NCBI RefSeq assembly: GCF_036370855.1
Contig: NC_088108.1
Location: forward strand, 7,091,448 to 7,155,447
Length of the DNA: 64,000 nucleotides
Origin: Dromaius novaehollandiae
Lineage: Eukaryota > Chordata > Aves > Casuariiformes > Dromaiidae
Reading direction: 5' to 3'
Part shown: one piece after another, positions 1-12,952 of the stretch
Position numbering within the stretch: the stretch's first letter is position 1
Layout: each line of letters starts with the position of its first letter
Translations under genes and position numbers: made by a program
The notes under the pieces: generated by a model
The model's input: only the letters and a program-made list of their open reading frames with translations
Told to the model about the DNA's origin: nothing
Databases searched by the model: none

Positions 1-381
1 CATACAAAAATAAGTAATGTTCCTGTCTACAATGGGCCAGTGAACATCAGAATTTAAGGAAACCAAACCAGGTGCCTCACTAATACTTTTACAGTCCAAT
101 TGCCAAAGGGTATCCACTGCAAATTCATGGTACTTTTGTTTTGTTCTCAGTCACTCTCTTGTCTCAGTTTCTATTTCAGAATGGTTCACATCACCCCACA
201 CGGTCAAAATAAAAAAGTATGCTTAAGCTATGCTCGTTGCCACTGAGACTAATAAGGGCTTAATCTAATGGTAATGAATTTGAGACAATGTACCAGGGAA
301 TTACAGTCAAACTGCCTACATTTTTTAATTCTCTCAACAGCTTCAACCAAAGTTCAAAAACTAAAAAAAATTCTCACATAC
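1..381. other. PICALM-like intron 6, partial
   Basis: AT-rich intronic sequence left of exon 6. I see no exon matching the next ANTH segment on the minus strand and no recognisable repeat. The small plus-strand open frame beginning near 288 runs over the real minus-strand exon 6 and has no family resemblance. Confidence 0.75.
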
Positions 382-493
382 CTAAAAGATTAATAATCCC
401 CTCATTGTATGCTGCAAAAAGTCTAATGGAATCTTTAAAGAGGAGCATAAAGGCAGCATTTATAACACCGTTTGTTAGTTCATTTGGATTTGC
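382..493 (-). CDS. PICALM-like coding exon 6
   Basis: The acceptor is TACACAG|GCAAAT and the donor is TTTTAG|GTATGT. It encodes ANPNELTNGVINAAFMLLFK and DSIRLFAAYNEGIINLL plus one base. This is the highly conserved part of the ANTH domain that precedes EKYFDM in PICALM. The EKYFDM exon is not visible in positions 1-381, so it must lie left of the window. The last residue encoded here is about 219. Confidence 0.92.
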
Positions 494-596
494 CTGTGTA
501 GAAAAGCAATGAGAAAGTAAATTAGTATTAAATAAAATAACCAAGATCTTGCTTCAAAATAAGAGTGTTACCTAACAATGAGCTTAATGTACTTAC
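494..596. other. PICALM-like introns 5, 4 and 3 (494-596, 691-868, 972-1803)
   Basis: Three short introns. The coordinates given are for the 103 bp intron 5; intron 4 is 178 bp (691-868) and intron 3 is 832 bp (972-1803). All have GT-AG ends and pyrimidine-rich acceptors on the minus strand. Intron 3 is AT-rich without a repeat or other structure I can name. Introns this short within one domain are consistent with a compact bird genome. Confidence 0.7.
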
Positions 597-690
597 ATCA
601 AAATCAAGGAGTGCATCAAGCTGATTCTGTATGATTGGAAGGGTTTTCACAAGCTTTTCAGCATTCATGGTTCTCATCACTCCATCTATC
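597..690 (-). CDS. PICALM-like coding exon 5
   Basis: The acceptor is CTCTGTAG|GATAG and the donor is TTTTGAT|GTAAGT. It encodes [18 protein letters not shown], then [13 protein letters not shown], after completing the glycine of exon 4. It is the counterpart of the [24 protein letters not shown] segment. About six changes in 31 codons make this the most divergent of the six exons. Confidence 0.92.
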
Positions 691-868
691 CTACAGAGCA
701 GGAAACAGGTTTACTGTTTACCAAGAAACTTCAGCACATTATGTTGTTTCAGCAATATTACATTATCTGCAGGGTCACAATCAATACCAACACATGACAA
801 GCTTAAGGACAACTGGTATTTTCTCCCCATATGAAAAACCCCAATGAAAGAAGCAGCAATAGTCTTAC

Positions 869-971
869 CCTCTTTTCATTTTGGTGAAGTCTACTGCTAC
901 AAGTCTATATGAAAGTGCTTTTTCATTCAAGTATCTGCTATACCGCCTGATGAAGGTAGACATATCATAGC
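869..971 (-). CDS. PICALM-like coding exon 4
   Basis: The acceptor is TTTTTTAG|GCTATG and the donor is AGAGG|GTAAGA. It encodes [19 protein letters not shown] followed by [16 protein letters not shown]. The first stretch is the strongly conserved ANTH segment. The second replaces the VSYRQVAFDFTKVKRG I recall for PICALM. Reading frame is intact across both junctions. Confidence 0.92.
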
Positions 972-1803
972 CTAAAAAATTAAGTGCTTATAAGGTTAGA
1001 CATTTTGAAGATGTACACTTTTAAAGCTTTTTCCGGTACTATTCTCTTATTTGTCCATTTCACATTAATCTGCATAAAAAGAGCACTTCACAGGCACATT
1101 CCAGAATCTTGAGCTTCACGGTTTTCACTCTGAGATGCAGTGTTACAGCTATATTCTTCCCAACTTGCTAAGACTAAGAAAGTATTCATGACAGTTGTAA
1201 GAGAAACTGCTTACAGCATATAAAATATTAGGCAATTACCAAGCAGCTCTTGCTATGTGTTCTAGAAATCACACTGGAAATATATTCCTGATAAAATGCT
1301 AAAGACTTCACTAACATAACTGCAATGCCCCAAAAACCACATAAAGACCTAAAAATAATTTCCACCACTGGCAAGTAATTGGAAGCCCTCTCAGAGACTT
1401 GAATGAGTTCTCTTTATCTATACAGCACATTCAGTTACCATGCCATGCACCTCAACAACTCATATTTACTCCTGAAACACTGAAATGCAATGGCAAAAAT
1501 AGATCAGTGTGCTAATATTCATCAGATTTATTCTAGGCACCTTAAGAGCTCACTTTTTTAATTTATAGCTCTGTAAGTGCACAATATATGTATTACAGGC
1601 AAGTTTCCAGCACTCAGCTGGGTAACTCAGCACCTCACTTTCCTTGTCTCTTGCATTTACTAACATTTCCAGTGCCTCATACAATATAAATTGTAATACC
1701 CTTTTCATATGACAGTAATTTGTCTCTTAGCATGAAGTGACGCAGGTGCTAACACTGAGCAAAAAAAGCAGTAGAGTTGTTTCCTTCAGCGAAACATCCT
1801 TAC

Positions 1804-1879
1804 CCTGCATGGCACTTTTGTCCAGGTAGTTATTAAGATTGAACAATGTGTTTCGGGATGCAAGATACTGGATAAAGCG
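1804..1879 (-). CDS. PICALM-like coding exon 3
   Basis: The acceptor is CCAACAG|CGC and the donor is CAGG|GTAAGG. It encodes RFIQYLASRNTLFNL, then NNYLDKSAMQ plus one base of the next glycine. The first half is identical to PICALM/SNAP91. The second half (NNYLDKSAMQG) differs from the SNFLDKSGLQG I recall for PICALM, part of the case for a separate paralog. The phase (0 in, 1 out) fits exons 2 and 4. Confidence 0.92.
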
Positions 1880-4800
1880 CTGTTGGTAAAGAAAAAGTTA
1901 AGTGTATCATTTTTGTTGTTTTGAGAGCTAAAACATTTAAGCATAGTACAAGTAATTGTTTACTAGTAATCTCCATTAATACAAATTGGTTACAAGACAA
2001 ATTAAAAAACCTGTAATGATGAGTTAAAATGCACAACTAGATATTTAGCAAAAATACAAATTTAGTTTAAATAAGATGACCTCAGTGCCCACAAATGAAA
2101 TACTAGTAATCCTAGAGGAAGCTGCTTAGGTTAACCTTGTTGCTTAGAAGAGACAAGCTAGAAAACAGAAAACAAAAATACCACCCAAGTTATCCAAGCT
2201 CCCAAAGAGTGGCTGCTGCAGAAGATAGAGATAAGCTTAGTTACAAAGTTTAAAGAGTAATTAGTTGTATAATGTTTCTAGAACTGTGGTGAATAAAAGC
2301 ACTGAAGTTGGTGTAGTCAGTCTAGGATGACAAATGCACTGAGCTGGTTAAACAACATTTAAGTTTTGACAAATAATAGCTGGCTCAGACATGAGCAAGA
2401 GTAAGAGACCACAAATCCAGATAGCAAGGTAGTTTTAAAAGTTTCTCTGCCACTCTTCCATAGGCATTATCTCCCATGATGGCAATTTCTAGACTTTCAT
2501 GAATCTTTACATGTATGTTTTAGTCCATAAAATAGCACTATGATTAGTAGGGCATATGGGGCTTGTTGCACCCTTTATCCGAGTTCCTCTGCTGCTACAG
2601 CAGGGAAGGCCCTATTCCTTCACTTTTTATGGTGGAATTTCAGGTGTTTGTCAGGTTTGGACTACAGTATGCTGCACAGAACTCATGCTTTTTCAGCCAG
2701 CCTCAGTATAGGGTCTGCTCTTTGGGAGTTGCAATGCAGGCTCAGCACAGTGACAGAAAAATTCTCCTCCTCTCTCAAGTAAGATTTAAACCAGAAGCAG
2801 TACTTTCACCTTTCCCAAAGTCCCTCTTCCAAGGGGCTCAGATGATTTCCCAACGTGTCATGTCCTACCTCATCAGTAATTTGACACCCATTTCCAGGCT
2901 ATAATAAGAGAGAGTTTTGACAAGTCTACAATTAACAGCTTTACTGCCAACAGTTCTGGCACTGCTTTAAATTCTTATTCTGTTTTTCAGGAAGTGTTTT
3001 ATCTGGTCTTTGTACATCTTATTATTGCATTCAAAGAGACATAGAAGAACAGAAACAGCTGCAAAATGATCTGGAACAGAACAGTGATATTCAGGAGGTG
3101 TATACAGATTTGAAATTTAGCTAGTATTCTGAATCACATTCTAGGAGGACCTAGGCTAACTATCATCCTCCAAATGCCAATCCAAAATGTTAACTAGGCT
3201 ACCATTTTGAAACACTCTCTGGATGAGTGTTCTTCCATTACACAGGGGAAGCATAGAGAGATTGGCCTTTCTGAATACCACTCTTTGTTTACGTAGTGAT
3301 GTGCAGAACATGTGCTAGATCTACTTCAAGAGTTTACATGAAGTTTTTTGATGAAATACGTTATGGATTTACAGAAGTATGTTTATTTCAGTGCTTCACC
3401 ATGGACTGTCAAATAACTCACCTAAAAAAAAGAAAAGATCCTGATCAATGTTCTCAGATTTGTTACCAATCACAAGGCAGAACTTGAACAGAGAGGTCAA
3501 GAGAAGAGCAATTTACCAAGAAGCAATGATTCCGATCAGTTAGAGGGAACTGTTCACTACTGCAATTGACGCACTACAGAAAGGGGACTATCCACCACTG
3601 CTGTTGCAATCCAGGGCTTACCCCTAAACAGGTTTTGCGTTACACAAAGCAGAGGCGTGAAGATGTTTAACCTCCTTCATCCCAAACTCACAAGAAACAG
3701 GTAGTCATGCTGAACAAGAATCTGCAAGGCAGCAATTGCTCAGACATCATTCTGACCTTCTGCTATATTTCCTTGCACTTAAAATAGGAGTGCAACAACT
3801 GATAAGTTTTTTTTTTCCTCTGTTAAAGAAAAAAAAGCCTTCCTTTAATATCTTACAAGAGTGAGAGGTACACTTGGGTTTCGTCTTTCCATCTGAAATC
3901 ACAGAAATAGTGTTCCAGCTACAGGAGTCCAGCAGGCATAAAGAAGTTTAAGCTTCAAATGCATCCATTCAAAACTGTGGAGCGCTCTAGGGACAGACAT
4001 AAAATCCAAATCTTTTCTTCTACTACAAAATGCTACAAGGACAAATGGATACTGACTGGTAGCCTATAACTCTAAGCTCTGAATTCTTGTTCTATGGTTC
4101 AGTTGTTGGCTTTTGCTTCTTTCAGACTTCAGTGGAGAGATACGAACTGTCTTTGAAGAAGAGACATCAAAATAGACATACTGATTTACGGTATTCAATT
4201 TAGCCTTATTGTTATTCTGAGCACTGAATTTCACTTCCCATTACTCTCCAATTTCAGCCTATTGTCTTTTTTTAACTACAATGTAAGCATGTAAATAACA
4301 TGGAGAAGTGTAACACGGAATACACTGTTTTATGGACCATTTCATTAAGTCACCAGAAATTTGGAGAAAGGCAGCAACATTAACTTTTCAGAGCAGTTTA
4401 AGGGCAGGAAGCAGTACCACTGAGAATTATCATTTCAGTATTACCAGTACCTACAATAAGTACTTGAAAGTTAAGAGAATGGTTATACACAAGAACTAAA
4501 CTGCTACTTGGTCAAGATAAAGTTTAGTTTTTAATTACAGGACTGTGTAAGAAAGACTACATTTCTAGTACCATGTGATTACATTTCTAAAACCACACTG
4601 AACATATGCACTGCTGAAATAATTTAAGTGAACTAAATACAACAGAAAACAGTTTCAGCTGAATGTAATGGCAGAAACGTATGACAGCTTAGCCTATTGG
4701 ACAAGGATTTTCAAGCCCAAATATTCCTTCCCCTTCCAATAAATATTCTTATCTGTTAATAGGTTGCCGGTACAGTTCAGTGCTAACAGGATTTTTGCTG

Positions 4801-5108
4801 TGCTTTTACTGATAATGAAGTAAAGCACATCAGAAGTTCTTCAAGTCTTTATTCCAGAAAGGCCAGTCTAGCATTCCCTTATAACCCAACCCTGACACCT
4901 GCAGTCAAACTGCAAACACTGAAATATTTCAGTATTGAAATAATCAAGCATTATTTCTTCTCTGGGGAAGTACTTCACAGACAATGATAGAGGGGGAAGA
5001 AAAAAAACTTTGAAAAAAAAATGGAGGTACACATTTCATGCTTCATAGATCAACTGAGACAATTTCTTAAAACATTGTCAGGGAGGCCTTAACAAAACTA
5101 TGCCTTAC
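1880..5108. other. PICALM-like intron 2
   Basis: A 3.2 kb AT-rich intron between exons 2 and 3, with short homopolymer runs only. Open frames near 2540-2904 and 3296-3487 show no domain, no good splice context and no resemblance to the gene. Nothing else is supported. Confidence 0.7.
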
Positions 5109-5251
5109 CTCATTTCCATACATCATGAGGTGGTGTGTTGTAATTAGAGCTTTGAACACTACAACCCAGCTACTGTTTGCAGTTCTCTCAAAAAGTGTGT
5201 CTGCCAACTGTGGAATATTCACATTCATTTCATTTGTGCACTGTATCAGAT
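5109..5251 (-). CDS. PICALM-like coding exon 2 (ANTH helices)
   Basis: The acceptor is TTTAG|ATCTG and the donor is GAG|GTAAGG. The split codon T|AT joins exon 1 to give HLDYLIQ, the expected family junction. The 47 complete codons include CTNEMNVNIPQLAD, SSWVVVFKALITTHHLM and YGNE, the core of the ANTH superhelix. CTNEMNVNIPQLAD matches PICALM better than SNAP91 (which has ATNETNVNIPQMAD). Small departures from PICALM occur in the LFERTANSS, FKALI and HLMMYG stretches. No frameshift or stop. Confidence 0.93.
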
Positions 5252-8219
5252 CTAAATTAAAGAAAAAAACGCATTACAATGAGACACATACTTAAGAGGA
5301 TAATCATGTTATTGTGCATTTTCACAGGAAGGATTCATACTGAAGTGTTAGCCCAATTATTTCTTTAACAAAGAGCTGAAATTATTTTACATTCTCTGCT
5401 TAAATTCACTGCATTTTACTGACAGACAGAGTATGAACTTCAAAGGCATTCCAACAATTTTACAGAGTTCCAAAACCTCATCAGTAAATAACCTGCTCCA
5501 GCAGAAACTCTAGCCCCAAATTACAGTCTGAAAGCCAGCATAATATTCTCAGCATCTGACTGCATAAAGCAACTCAATCTAACCAAAACTGAAAAGCAGA
5601 GAAGAGAAGAAAAGCTGACACACCTACATCGCATGAGATCAACAGGCAGGAAGCATCCTACAACCAGGATCTAAGACCAAGTACTGACATACATGACAGT
5701 AAGTGGGATACTACAAACCTGTGCTAAGCCTCTTTTCTATGGGATTTAAGAGAGAAAATCTGAGTCTACACTGCTTTCCACTTAGGTTGGTAATTATGTC
5801 AGTTTAGCTAAGTGTTTTGTCGTGGATCACAGCAGGTCTCGAGCTTCTGCATAAAAACTCTGTGTCAAAGACAGATTATAACTCAATAATAAATTATTAA
5901 CTTGTGAGGCCACAGACAAAGGCCTTCAAGCCTCTGCTTCAATATTTACTGGCACAAACCTAGAAGAGGCGCCAGCAGATACATGGGTAAAAAAAACTGC
6001 CTGAGAACAGTAGTTAAGGTACTTGCTGAGAAGAGAACAAAGTGGTAAATCCAGAACTGTTCTAAACCCCTCAAGACACCCCCTACTATTAGACATGTCT
6101 TCTCTTTGAGCTAAATTTGGCTCAGGTGTGATCAAAATATACCTTAGGGACTGGGCAAGACTTGTAAACAACAAAAAAAAAAGCTTCAAAAGCTTCCTTT
6201 GTGGCCAGGTATTTAAGGCAAGTTTCTGAGCAGCCTGTTAGCTGCAGAGCAGCATCACTGCTTACATGTTTTTTTTGTGTAAGTACTTGAAGAAGGCTAG
6301 CTACTTAGGAAGCTGGGCAACAACTGAATACTGAAATGTCAGCATCATTGAAATGACCAGCTCAGCTACCTATTAACCTCATCAGGCATGAGCAGAAGAC
6401 CACATTATCATAAGCGATTTAAACATAAATTTAGAGACTATGTATTGACAGTTCAGGACAGAATGCCTTATAGAAATACTGCACTTAACACATCTATTCT
6501 GGTGCACAGAATACATTATGTATATATCCTAATTATAACTGTTTAATAGGTACATAATTTAAAAAGTCCTATGATTAAGGCTCACTAATGTTTACTTTGA
6601 ATAACTAATAACCAGAAAAACTTCAGGAGTAAAGAATTTTAGATAATATTCTGCCTCAAGAAGATACTTTAAATAGAGTTTAAGAATTTACTAATTCACA
6701 CTGATGCCACAGGTTTCATAACACATAGGAAAAACGCAAGTTGGGATGAAAACCCTTATTAACAATACACAAAAATGTGGAATAACAGTACAAAGTGACA
6801 AGCCCTGAAAAAAAGTTTTAAGAAAGCTACATATCAAAAACTTATTGCTAAGTAGTATTAAAATATTTCACTGTACAAAAATAAAGATTCTCAGAAGTCG
6901 TGTTACTCATCACTCACAGCTGTATTGTTGTTAGATGCTGTGTCAAATTACAATCTTTAAAAAAAGTATTCTAAAATTTCCAAAGTCCAAACAGTGCATA
7001 AAGACTTACTGCTTCATAAAATGAAGCAAGTCCCAGTTCTCAAATTTATATATAGAAAAAAACTGAATTTTAATTCAACAGCCTCATTTACTGAATGAGA
7101 ACTTTGTTATGTCATTACTAAGTAAATCTCTCTACACACATTAGGGCAAATAAATTTTCCTAAATCCAATCAGTTTATATGCAAGCATTATAAAGACATT
7201 ACTGATAGAATTAGCTCAGTATTTTTCATATAACTGAAGACACTGTAACCAAAGAAATCTCACAGAATTGTTACAAGTCATAAAGGAATTCTCAACTTAC
7301 CAAAAAAAAAAAAAATCACACAACCACTACACTGAGCAATACCTATAACATTACCACTGTAGAAGTTACACTGATCTGTTGAAAGCAATATTTTTGCACA
7401 TTTAGTATGCTTTTCATCCACATGAGCACTGAGCAAGTCAAATATTTACTGAAAATATTCAGCATTAAGAGTGCTTTTTTAATAATGAATGAAATTGGGA
7501 GGGGAGATCTAGATTAAAAACAACCAATCTTCTGCTTTAAAAGAGCAAAACAGTAGCCAAACTAATTTAACTCACATTTTGCTAGAACATCTTACGGAGA
7601 AAGTTCAGTCTTCTCGTGCTCCCTCAGCTAAGGTTTACCAGCAGATGTTCCAGTAAATGTTAAACAGATGCTGAACACCTGGGAGATGTCTGACACATCT
7701 GACACCGATATAAAAATCTGTTCTTACAGTGTTGCTCAATGATCCTTTGTGATAGAAACCCTATTGTTAGCAACTATATCAAATGTTGTAACTAATCACC
7801 TCTCTAAACCCTACCTCAATTAAAAACAAAACAAAAAACACACACACGCAGTTTTGGCTCATCTTGCCATCATAATGGTTTATTACTACAGAAAAGTCAT
7901 TCAGATGTCAGTCTTCAAAACTGCTAACTGCCCCCTGCTCTGGTACTCAAGACTAAAAGATGACTTCTGCCATGTGACAGTGACAAAGTGGAGGGTGAGA
8001 AAACTGGTGCCTTTGAGAAGTTCGTACATCATCCTTATTCCTGAAGTGTGGCTCCATGCGACTGATGAGTACAGTTCCAGCAGTTCTGTAACAGTGCTAG
8101 CAAGGTTTTCCAGGATGAACTTCTTACCTGTGTAATATTGGAGCCTGGCCATTTTAGCAGGTATGAAAAAGGTAATATTTCAACTTAGGACACCTCAGAG
8201 ACCAATTTGAGTTCTGCTT

Positions 8220-8235
8220 GAGGTCAGAGGACCTC
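8220..8235. promoter_or_regulatory. GAGGTC palindrome, nuclear-receptor-like inverted repeat
   Basis: GAGGTC-AGAG-GACCTC is a 6 bp perfect inverted repeat containing an AGGTCA half-site. More GAGGTC copies follow within 120 bp (near 8292 and 8334). The resemblance to nuclear-receptor half-sites is seen in the sequence; function is only a guess. Confidence 0.2.
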
Positions 8236-9027
8236 AGTGAGGTGCAAGTTCCACACACTCTAGGTAATCAAGACACACGCTGGCTCCTCTGAGGTCAACT
8301 TGTATTGAAGGCACTTATCACTTCACACCACTGAGGTCTGTGGTTCCAGACCCTCCCTGAATGCACAAGCACAAGTCACAGTTAGCCAATACCGCGAAAC
8401 ATCTGCTCGGGAAAGAAAAATATCCCTGAAATACTAATTTAAGAAAAAACACTAGGGGGGAAAAAACTCAGTGCACTTTATAGGCTAAAACTTGTCTTTC
8501 ATATTGTAAAAATCTAAAGAGACTCTTTAATAAGGCTACTCAAAGAAAAATTTTAGTAGTAGTAACAGTGCTATTTAAAGCTAGCATATTGGAATTATAG
8601 TATTCGAGATATGTAAAAAAAAACGCAACTATCATCTCACTGATTCTTTTAAATCTGCAACAGGAATATTTACATAGAGACAGCAGTATGGATTTGTAAA
8701 AGCTGGAAGTAGAAGAGGAAAAGACCATTACCACCATGTATGTGGAAGTATAACTGAACACATACACACCTGAGACACTGACAGCTGGGCAGCTATAGTA
8801 TGGATTACTTTGAAAAAGATATTGGCAGCAAAGAATGGAATAAATTGCATAGGGCAAGTGATGCTTATTTTCTTATCACAGTACTTCTGTGAACGCTTCA
8901 CAACTCCCAAGCACTTTGCCAGCTACCTAGAGGAATCATTTCAACTGCAAGTGAAATTGTGCTGCTATTTCTAGAATGGAATTCGGAAACTTGTTAACAG
9001 CACGCAGCAAAATCAAACAGCTTTAAG

Positions 9028-9127
9028 TCAGAGGAGTACTGCAGAGGAATTCAAGCAGCCTGGCAGAGCTGTGGAAATCTCACTGCCTAGAAGAGTACTC
9101 AGAACTTCTCTTCCACAGCTCCTCTGA
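9028..9127. repeat. Interrupted inverted repeat (17 bp arms)
   Basis: The right arm TTCCACAGCTCCTCTGA (9111-9127) is the exact reverse complement of TCAGAGGAG (9028-9036) joined to GCTGTGGAA (9068-9076). The left arm is split by 31 bp. The inner pair alone gives an 11 bp perfect stem (9066-9076 with 9111-9121) around a 34-base loop. It lies in PICALM-like intron 1 and would be transcribed. Confidence 0.6.
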
Positions 9128-12100
9128 AACACTGGCACATCAGCTATGAAGCCAGACGTCTCTTCAGAGAAGAGCATGAATAAATCCAGATATTAAAAAA
9201 AAAAAAAGAAAAAAAAATCAGTTTTTTTGAAATTTCTCAGCCAATCACTGACAAAACTGACACTTTTAAATATCAGGAGTTATTTCTTTCTTGGTTCATA
9301 AATACATCTTTTAAGAGAACTGCATATATCAGTTAAGACAATCATAATTGCTTAATATTCCTGTATTTCTTCCATTTTCTCACAGAACAGACTGCTGTAA
9401 GAGAGGCAGATGCAAGCATTCTAAGAGTGGTTACCTTAACCCCAGCAGTCTGTAGAAAATGGCATTCTTACTTGGAAGTTGTACTGCAAACTAAAGAGAA
9501 GAACCATATACACACATTTTCTCAATGCAGCCTAAGGAATGTAGCGATTCTTGCTGGAGGCTTAATTAAGAGATAGTACCTGACTGATACAAACATATGC
9601 TCTTCTACTGCAGATCTGAGAGCAATCTTTTAATTTATATAAGAGCTAAATCTGTACCATCTTACAGAGTTATATTTACTAGAAGAAAGGTAATTCAGCT
9701 ATCCTGTTCTACTCTCTCCCTACTAAACAAGGATACAAGATGGCCCATAAAGCTTTTTCAAAAGCTTTAAGTAATTGCTAAATAAAAGATTACTTATAAA
9801 TTCTGACAACACTAATTCTAATTTTTTTCTTGGTTCAAGTCAAATTGCCTCAATTACAGTACTGAAAAGCTTCACGGTTTAATAAAGAGCTTCAAATTAA
9901 AGAGAACTGCCTTACTGCCCCTGGATGAGTCTAAGAGCATTTGTTTGTGCTGTTTCCCAACTTGTCTATCTCTAAAAACCACACTGCATCAGAATGCACC
10001 AGACAGTCATGAGCTCTAGCTGCCAAGAGTACGAATGGGCAGACATACAAGAACATCCCAAAAATGTGACAGTCAATTTGACATTACTGGCAAAAGTTTA
10101 AATCCACAATGATTTGTCAGAGACCTGAACTTTCACCCACACAAAGAATGAAGCCTGATTTTGTTACTTAACACAACTTTACAGTACCTGAATTACCACT
10201 TTTGACAGGATTTCCAAAGCCTGTATATGCACAGTTGCTTTAAGTTTTAATGAGCAATGTTAACTACTTTCCTTCCCATTCACTTCTTAACTGGGCTGTA
10301 TGAAAATTAAGCAGGAGTTGCTTGCTCTTCTTTATTACTGTGTTCATTTAAAAGTTCAGAATAAAATCAGTTTTGTTTTGCTAAATTTTGGTCTACACAT
10401 AAGTCTAGTCTGCCAGTTACCAGCTTTGCCACAGCTTTAATTTGTTCATTTTTATTATAGCTTTTCAGCAGTTAGCCAAGAAAATATCTATATCTATAGA
10501 TATCTCACCAAAAGAAGCATCTAACCCCATTCTACTGGGACCCAAAATTAGGAGGCAGAAAAACCACCACCATATAACATTTTATTTTATCCTAGAATAT
10601 TACAAAATATTACAGAAATAGATTTGTTGATTTATTTAGGACACTGACCTATTTAAAGAAAAATATTCCTATTACTTAAGTTTTGGGGGTTGTACTCGCT
10701 CTTAAAGAAAGTGTGACTATATTACCCAGAAATTAGTAGCCAGAAAAACTCCTGGACTCTGGAATACCAGTTCACGCAGTGCATGTGTAATGTCTTCCCC
10801 ATTGATACTCATATTGTAATTTTAAGCTTTCCTTATAACTAAGGAAATATGGCAAAGAGAGGATTTTAGAAATTAATCTGAACTGAGCACACTGACTGAA
10901 ATTCCCACACGTTCCCAGATGCAACTGTAGCAACTCTCAAGAAAATGTTCTTGGTCAAGTTTTTTTTTGAGCAGCAATTACAAGTAATACCAGATGGTGC
11001 AGCATTTTTAATGATACACACGTGTGGGGACCAAGGTGCAACTTGCAGGATTAGATCCAAGTTATGTTTTAATTTATATTTTACTTAACTTAGAAAGCGT
11101 TTTCACTGTACCTTTGAAAATGCACTGTGTTATTGTTTCAGAGATTACAGTGTAAACTAGTATCATACCTGCTTGCATTTAATACGGGCAAGTTCTGTGT
11201 ACAGGTGTACAAGTAAAAAAAAATTAGCAAGTGCCACACAAAGGCTTTAATCTAGCTATTTCAGTGGATGTTTGAAAAGAAGCCTGGATATGCTCAACAA
11301 ACATTTTCTAGTGTTCATTGGGATTTTTTTTAAGCCCCTTACAGAGATATTTGTAGTACCACATTTCAGACCCCTTTTTCTCCCACCTCATCAAAATGTT
11401 GCTCCATTTCAGATAAGCAGTTAGAATAACATGCTTTTTATTCGTCTTGGACAAAAGTCAGAGAAAGTGAATTATACCAAAACACAGAACTCATTCAGCA
11501 CAGGAGGTCCCTTCAGGAGACTGACAGCTCTAAACAGGTTTGTATCAAGAGATATCCAAAGGAATTTGATAGTCACAACCTAATCTCTATTTATGTTAAT
11601 CTCAAATCACACAGTTTTTCCAGTTTTCCATTTTCTTATTTTGTGAGGTTATATTAGGTGACATTATCTTAAGAGTATCTTTCAGACAGTACGCTACTTC
11701 TGGTAAGCTTCAGAAACTTGTAAGCTATTGAGCAAGCTACCACCACATTCTGGCTTCCTGTTATGTTGCCATTTCTGGACTTCAGGGTTACCTCATTAGG
11801 TTGCTCTACCACAGGCAGAAAATAACACAAGATAAACTAATGGTGCAATGAAAGTAGTACCTTAAAGGAAAAAGAACAATCAAGGGTAAGCTACCCAGTC
11901 TTAACACTTTTAATATCAATAGAGTAGCTGCAGTATTTACCATTGTAGCTGGCTTCCAGTCATTAGGATCAATAGCAAGTGAAATATATTTGCTGTTTTT
12001 TAATTTTTAACTATTTGATCCATCTCAAAGGCTCGCATACAAGATGCCCGTACTAACAGATGAGTGCCACAGAATCAGAGCGCCGAACTATCCTCAGATA

Positions 12101-12952
12101 ACTTAACACAGTATGCCTGTTCTGAGAAGTTAAAACAGCAGACTTAACACCATCAACTTGAAAGAGTCCTGCACTGCTAGCAGCCTGCTCCCTTGACTTT
12201 GAAGAAACCAACATACAGTTTCATGTTTTACTTCCTTCCTCTCCTTAACCAAAACACACACGCTACCATCACTTTTAATAGACAGCGACAGGGTATACCA
12301 CCCAACATGCAAGCTTTGAAGCATTCAATACAATTTTGAGCAGTCAAATGATACCAACAGTGACTTCAGCTGCCAGTCAGTTATTAAAAACTGACACGAA
12401 GCAACAGTACTGACGCTGGGCAGACTCTGGGGGTAGCCATTTACATTCTTTGACATACAGGAAGGAGTTTTAACATATTAACTGTTTAAGTATACGGGCA
12501 GCAACCTGCTCCCATCTTGGAGAGATGCACTGATCTACTTCTCCCCTTCCTTTAGCTCACCTCAGGTGCTTGATCAAAGGTGTAAGACAGAAAGCATGGT
12601 ATTTTGGGAACTGTTAGAAGTGCGCAAACAGCTGGCCTCCACCAGACGGACAGAAGAGCACTCAAGAACAAAACCTCTCGCTCACTACAATAATACCACA
12701 GCACTTAATCCACCTTTGCCCCAGGTGCAGGATTAATAAGCACTACTATATCTAGAGCGCACAGTTAAGAAACACTTCTCGGGAAGAGGAGTTCACAACG
12801 TTGGGAAATGCTCCTGCACTTCTCCCCCCCGGCTGGACGGGGCGTTACGCACCTCCCGCTCCCACGTGCAGGAGGCTCCCGGCAAACTCGGGAGCCGCGG
12901 CCGGCCCCGGCCCCCCCGCGCAGGCCGCCCCTCGCCGCCCGGCCCTACTCAC

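Larger units (their letters stand above)
5252..12952. other. PICALM-like intron 1
   Basis: A 7.7 kb AT-rich first intron. It holds short A/T homopolymers (for example about 7303-7315 and 9195-9217), a short CA run near 7837-7850, a small palindrome near 8220-8235 and an interrupted inverted repeat at 9028-9127. Overlapping open frames on both strands at about 7854-8152 and 8540-8910 were not recognised as exons. First introns of this family often carry enhancers, but no specific element can be claimed from sequence alone. Confidence 0.7.

Noticed and set aside
7854-8152. Overlapping 93- and 83-codon frames on opposite strands in PICALM-like intron 1
   Set aside because: No recognised domain; only one donor-like GTAAG and no partner exon in this gene's known structure.
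8540-8910. Minus-strand frames of 105 and 60 codons
   Set aside because: Cys/Ser/Tyr-rich translation without family resemblance, in AT-rich intron sequence.
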